Of a stretch of DNA of 5,478 bases, positions 5,212-5,478 are shown in pieces. The stretch is from assembly GCA_017553665.1 (NCBI GenBank), contig JAFZKM010000055.1, forward strand, positions 1-5,478, given 5' to 3'. How positions within the stretch are numbered: position 1 is the stretch's first letter; every line of letters begins with the position of its first letter. This stretch comes from Lachnospiraceae bacterium. GTDB lineage: Bacteria > Bacillota_A > Clostridia > Lachnospirales > Lachnospiraceae. The notes beneath the pieces are model-generated. The model made no database searches. It was not told the DNA's origin and saw only the letters and a program-made list of their open reading frames with translations. The position numbers were made by a program, and so were the translations under genes.

Positions 5212-5478
5212 TATTTTCCTCCCGGTCGTGATCGCGATCTTTATCGTGCTGATCTTTCTGTGCCTGATCAGGGCGCTGAAAGGTCCCGATATCTCGGACA
5301 GAGTCGTATGCGTGAATATGATCGGAACTCTGGTCATCATGATAATAGCCGTGCTCACCATACTTCTCGGTGAGGACTGGCTGGCCGATATCGCGGCGGT
5401 TTACGCCATGATCAGCTTCCTGGCGGTCGTAGTTCTCACGAAGATATACATCGGCGTTTACCGCGAAAAACACAGCAA
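5195..5478 (+). CDS. mnhF: MnhF/MrpF, Na+/H+ antiporter subunit F, 3' end cut by window edge
   Basis: Open to the right edge, 94 codons plus two bases, with no stop yet. The family is usually about 90-100 residues, so only a few residues should be missing. It has three membrane segments, at about 4-25, 40-58 and 63-86. The family signature KGPDISDRVVCVNMIG (29-44) lies between the first two, and ADIAAVYAMISFLAVVV (64-80) is the conserved third segment with its acidic residue D65. The end YREKHS is a charged cytoplasmic tail. MrpF is a small hydrophobic subunit thought to help build the ion pathway of the antiporter complex. It overlaps mnhE by 17 nt in another frame, with a GGAGG site upstream, so the two are certainly co-transcribed and probably translationally coupled. 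mnhG and then B-type subunits would be expected next, outside the window. Confidence 0.9.
   Translation, partial: MEQILDIFLPVVIAIFIVLIFLCLIRALKGPDISDRVVCVNMIGTLVIMIIAVLTILLGEDWLADIAAVYAMISFLAVVVLTKIYIGVYREKHS

Noticed and set aside
5192..5473. 93-codon - strand frame over the right edge
   Set aside because: Antisense to mnhF, which is clearly real by its GP-x-x-x-DRV motif, membrane segments and ribosome site. The - strand product is hydrophilic and Asp/His/Arg-rich.
1..5478. Mobile elements, CRISPR arrays, tRNA or rRNA genes
   Set aside because: No repeat-spacer pattern, transposase-like frame, terminal inverted repeats, or cloverleaf-like sequence was seen. Every stretch longer than about 90 bases is coding.

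Overview
The window is an ordinary-looking chromosomal segment with all six genes on the + strand. It reads as a compact cell-division (dcw) block followed by the start of a Mrp/Mnh cation/proton antiporter operon. The features point to a Gram-positive Clostridia-type bacterium, possibly Lachnospiraceae or a close relative. These are: a DivIB-type FtsQ, strong GGAGG-type ribosome binding sites, a consensus housekeeping promoter, a PBP/FtsW/FtsQ/FtsZ block, and an FtsZ whose C-terminal subdomain departs from the Bacillus/E. coli pattern in a way I associate from memory with Lachnospiraceae. Base composition looks roughly balanced by eye. Taxonomy is inference; no rRNA or other marker is present.

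Layout. (1) Positions 1-1367: the C-terminal part of a class B penicillin-binding protein (FtsI/SpoVD type), open at the left edge, with all three transpeptidase motifs and an acidic tail instead of PASTA domains. (2) Positions 1351-1447: a near-perfect TTGACG-17-TATAAT promoter straddling the end of the PBP gene, then a short leader with a small hairpin, a 10-bp palindrome and the ribosome site for ftsW. (3) Positions 1448-2602: ftsW, a SEDS glycosyltransferase, joined by an ATGA overlap to (4) ftsQ/divIB at 2599-3351. (5) Positions 3347-3436: a terminator-like AT-rich hairpin that includes the ftsQ stop codon, a likely promoter, and a strong Shine-Dalgarno for (6) ftsZ at 3437-4663. (7) Positions 4671-4731: a hairpin with a weak U-tract that probably separates division genes from antiporter genes. 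(8) mnhE/mrpE at 4732-5211, and mnhF/mrpF from 5195 to the right edge, overlapping by 17 nt.

How they work together. FtsW polymerises lipid II into glycan strands and its partner class B PBP crosslinks them. FtsQ/DivIB is the bitopic scaffold that helps recruit and activate this pair at the septum, and FtsZ is the tubulin-like GTPase ring that positions the machine. MnhE and MnhF are small membrane subunits of a multi-subunit Na+(K+)/H+ antiporter whose other subunits should lie to the right.

I found no convincing new biological system. The points worth a second look are: the compaction of the dcw cluster (no mraY, murD or murG between the division genes), the promoter and leader of ftsW, the ftsQ-stop/terminator overlap with a separate ftsZ promoter, an A7 run at the end of ftsZ that could in principle support a -1 shift, the divergent FtsZ C-terminal subdomain, and the E-first antiporter operon next to ftsZ.
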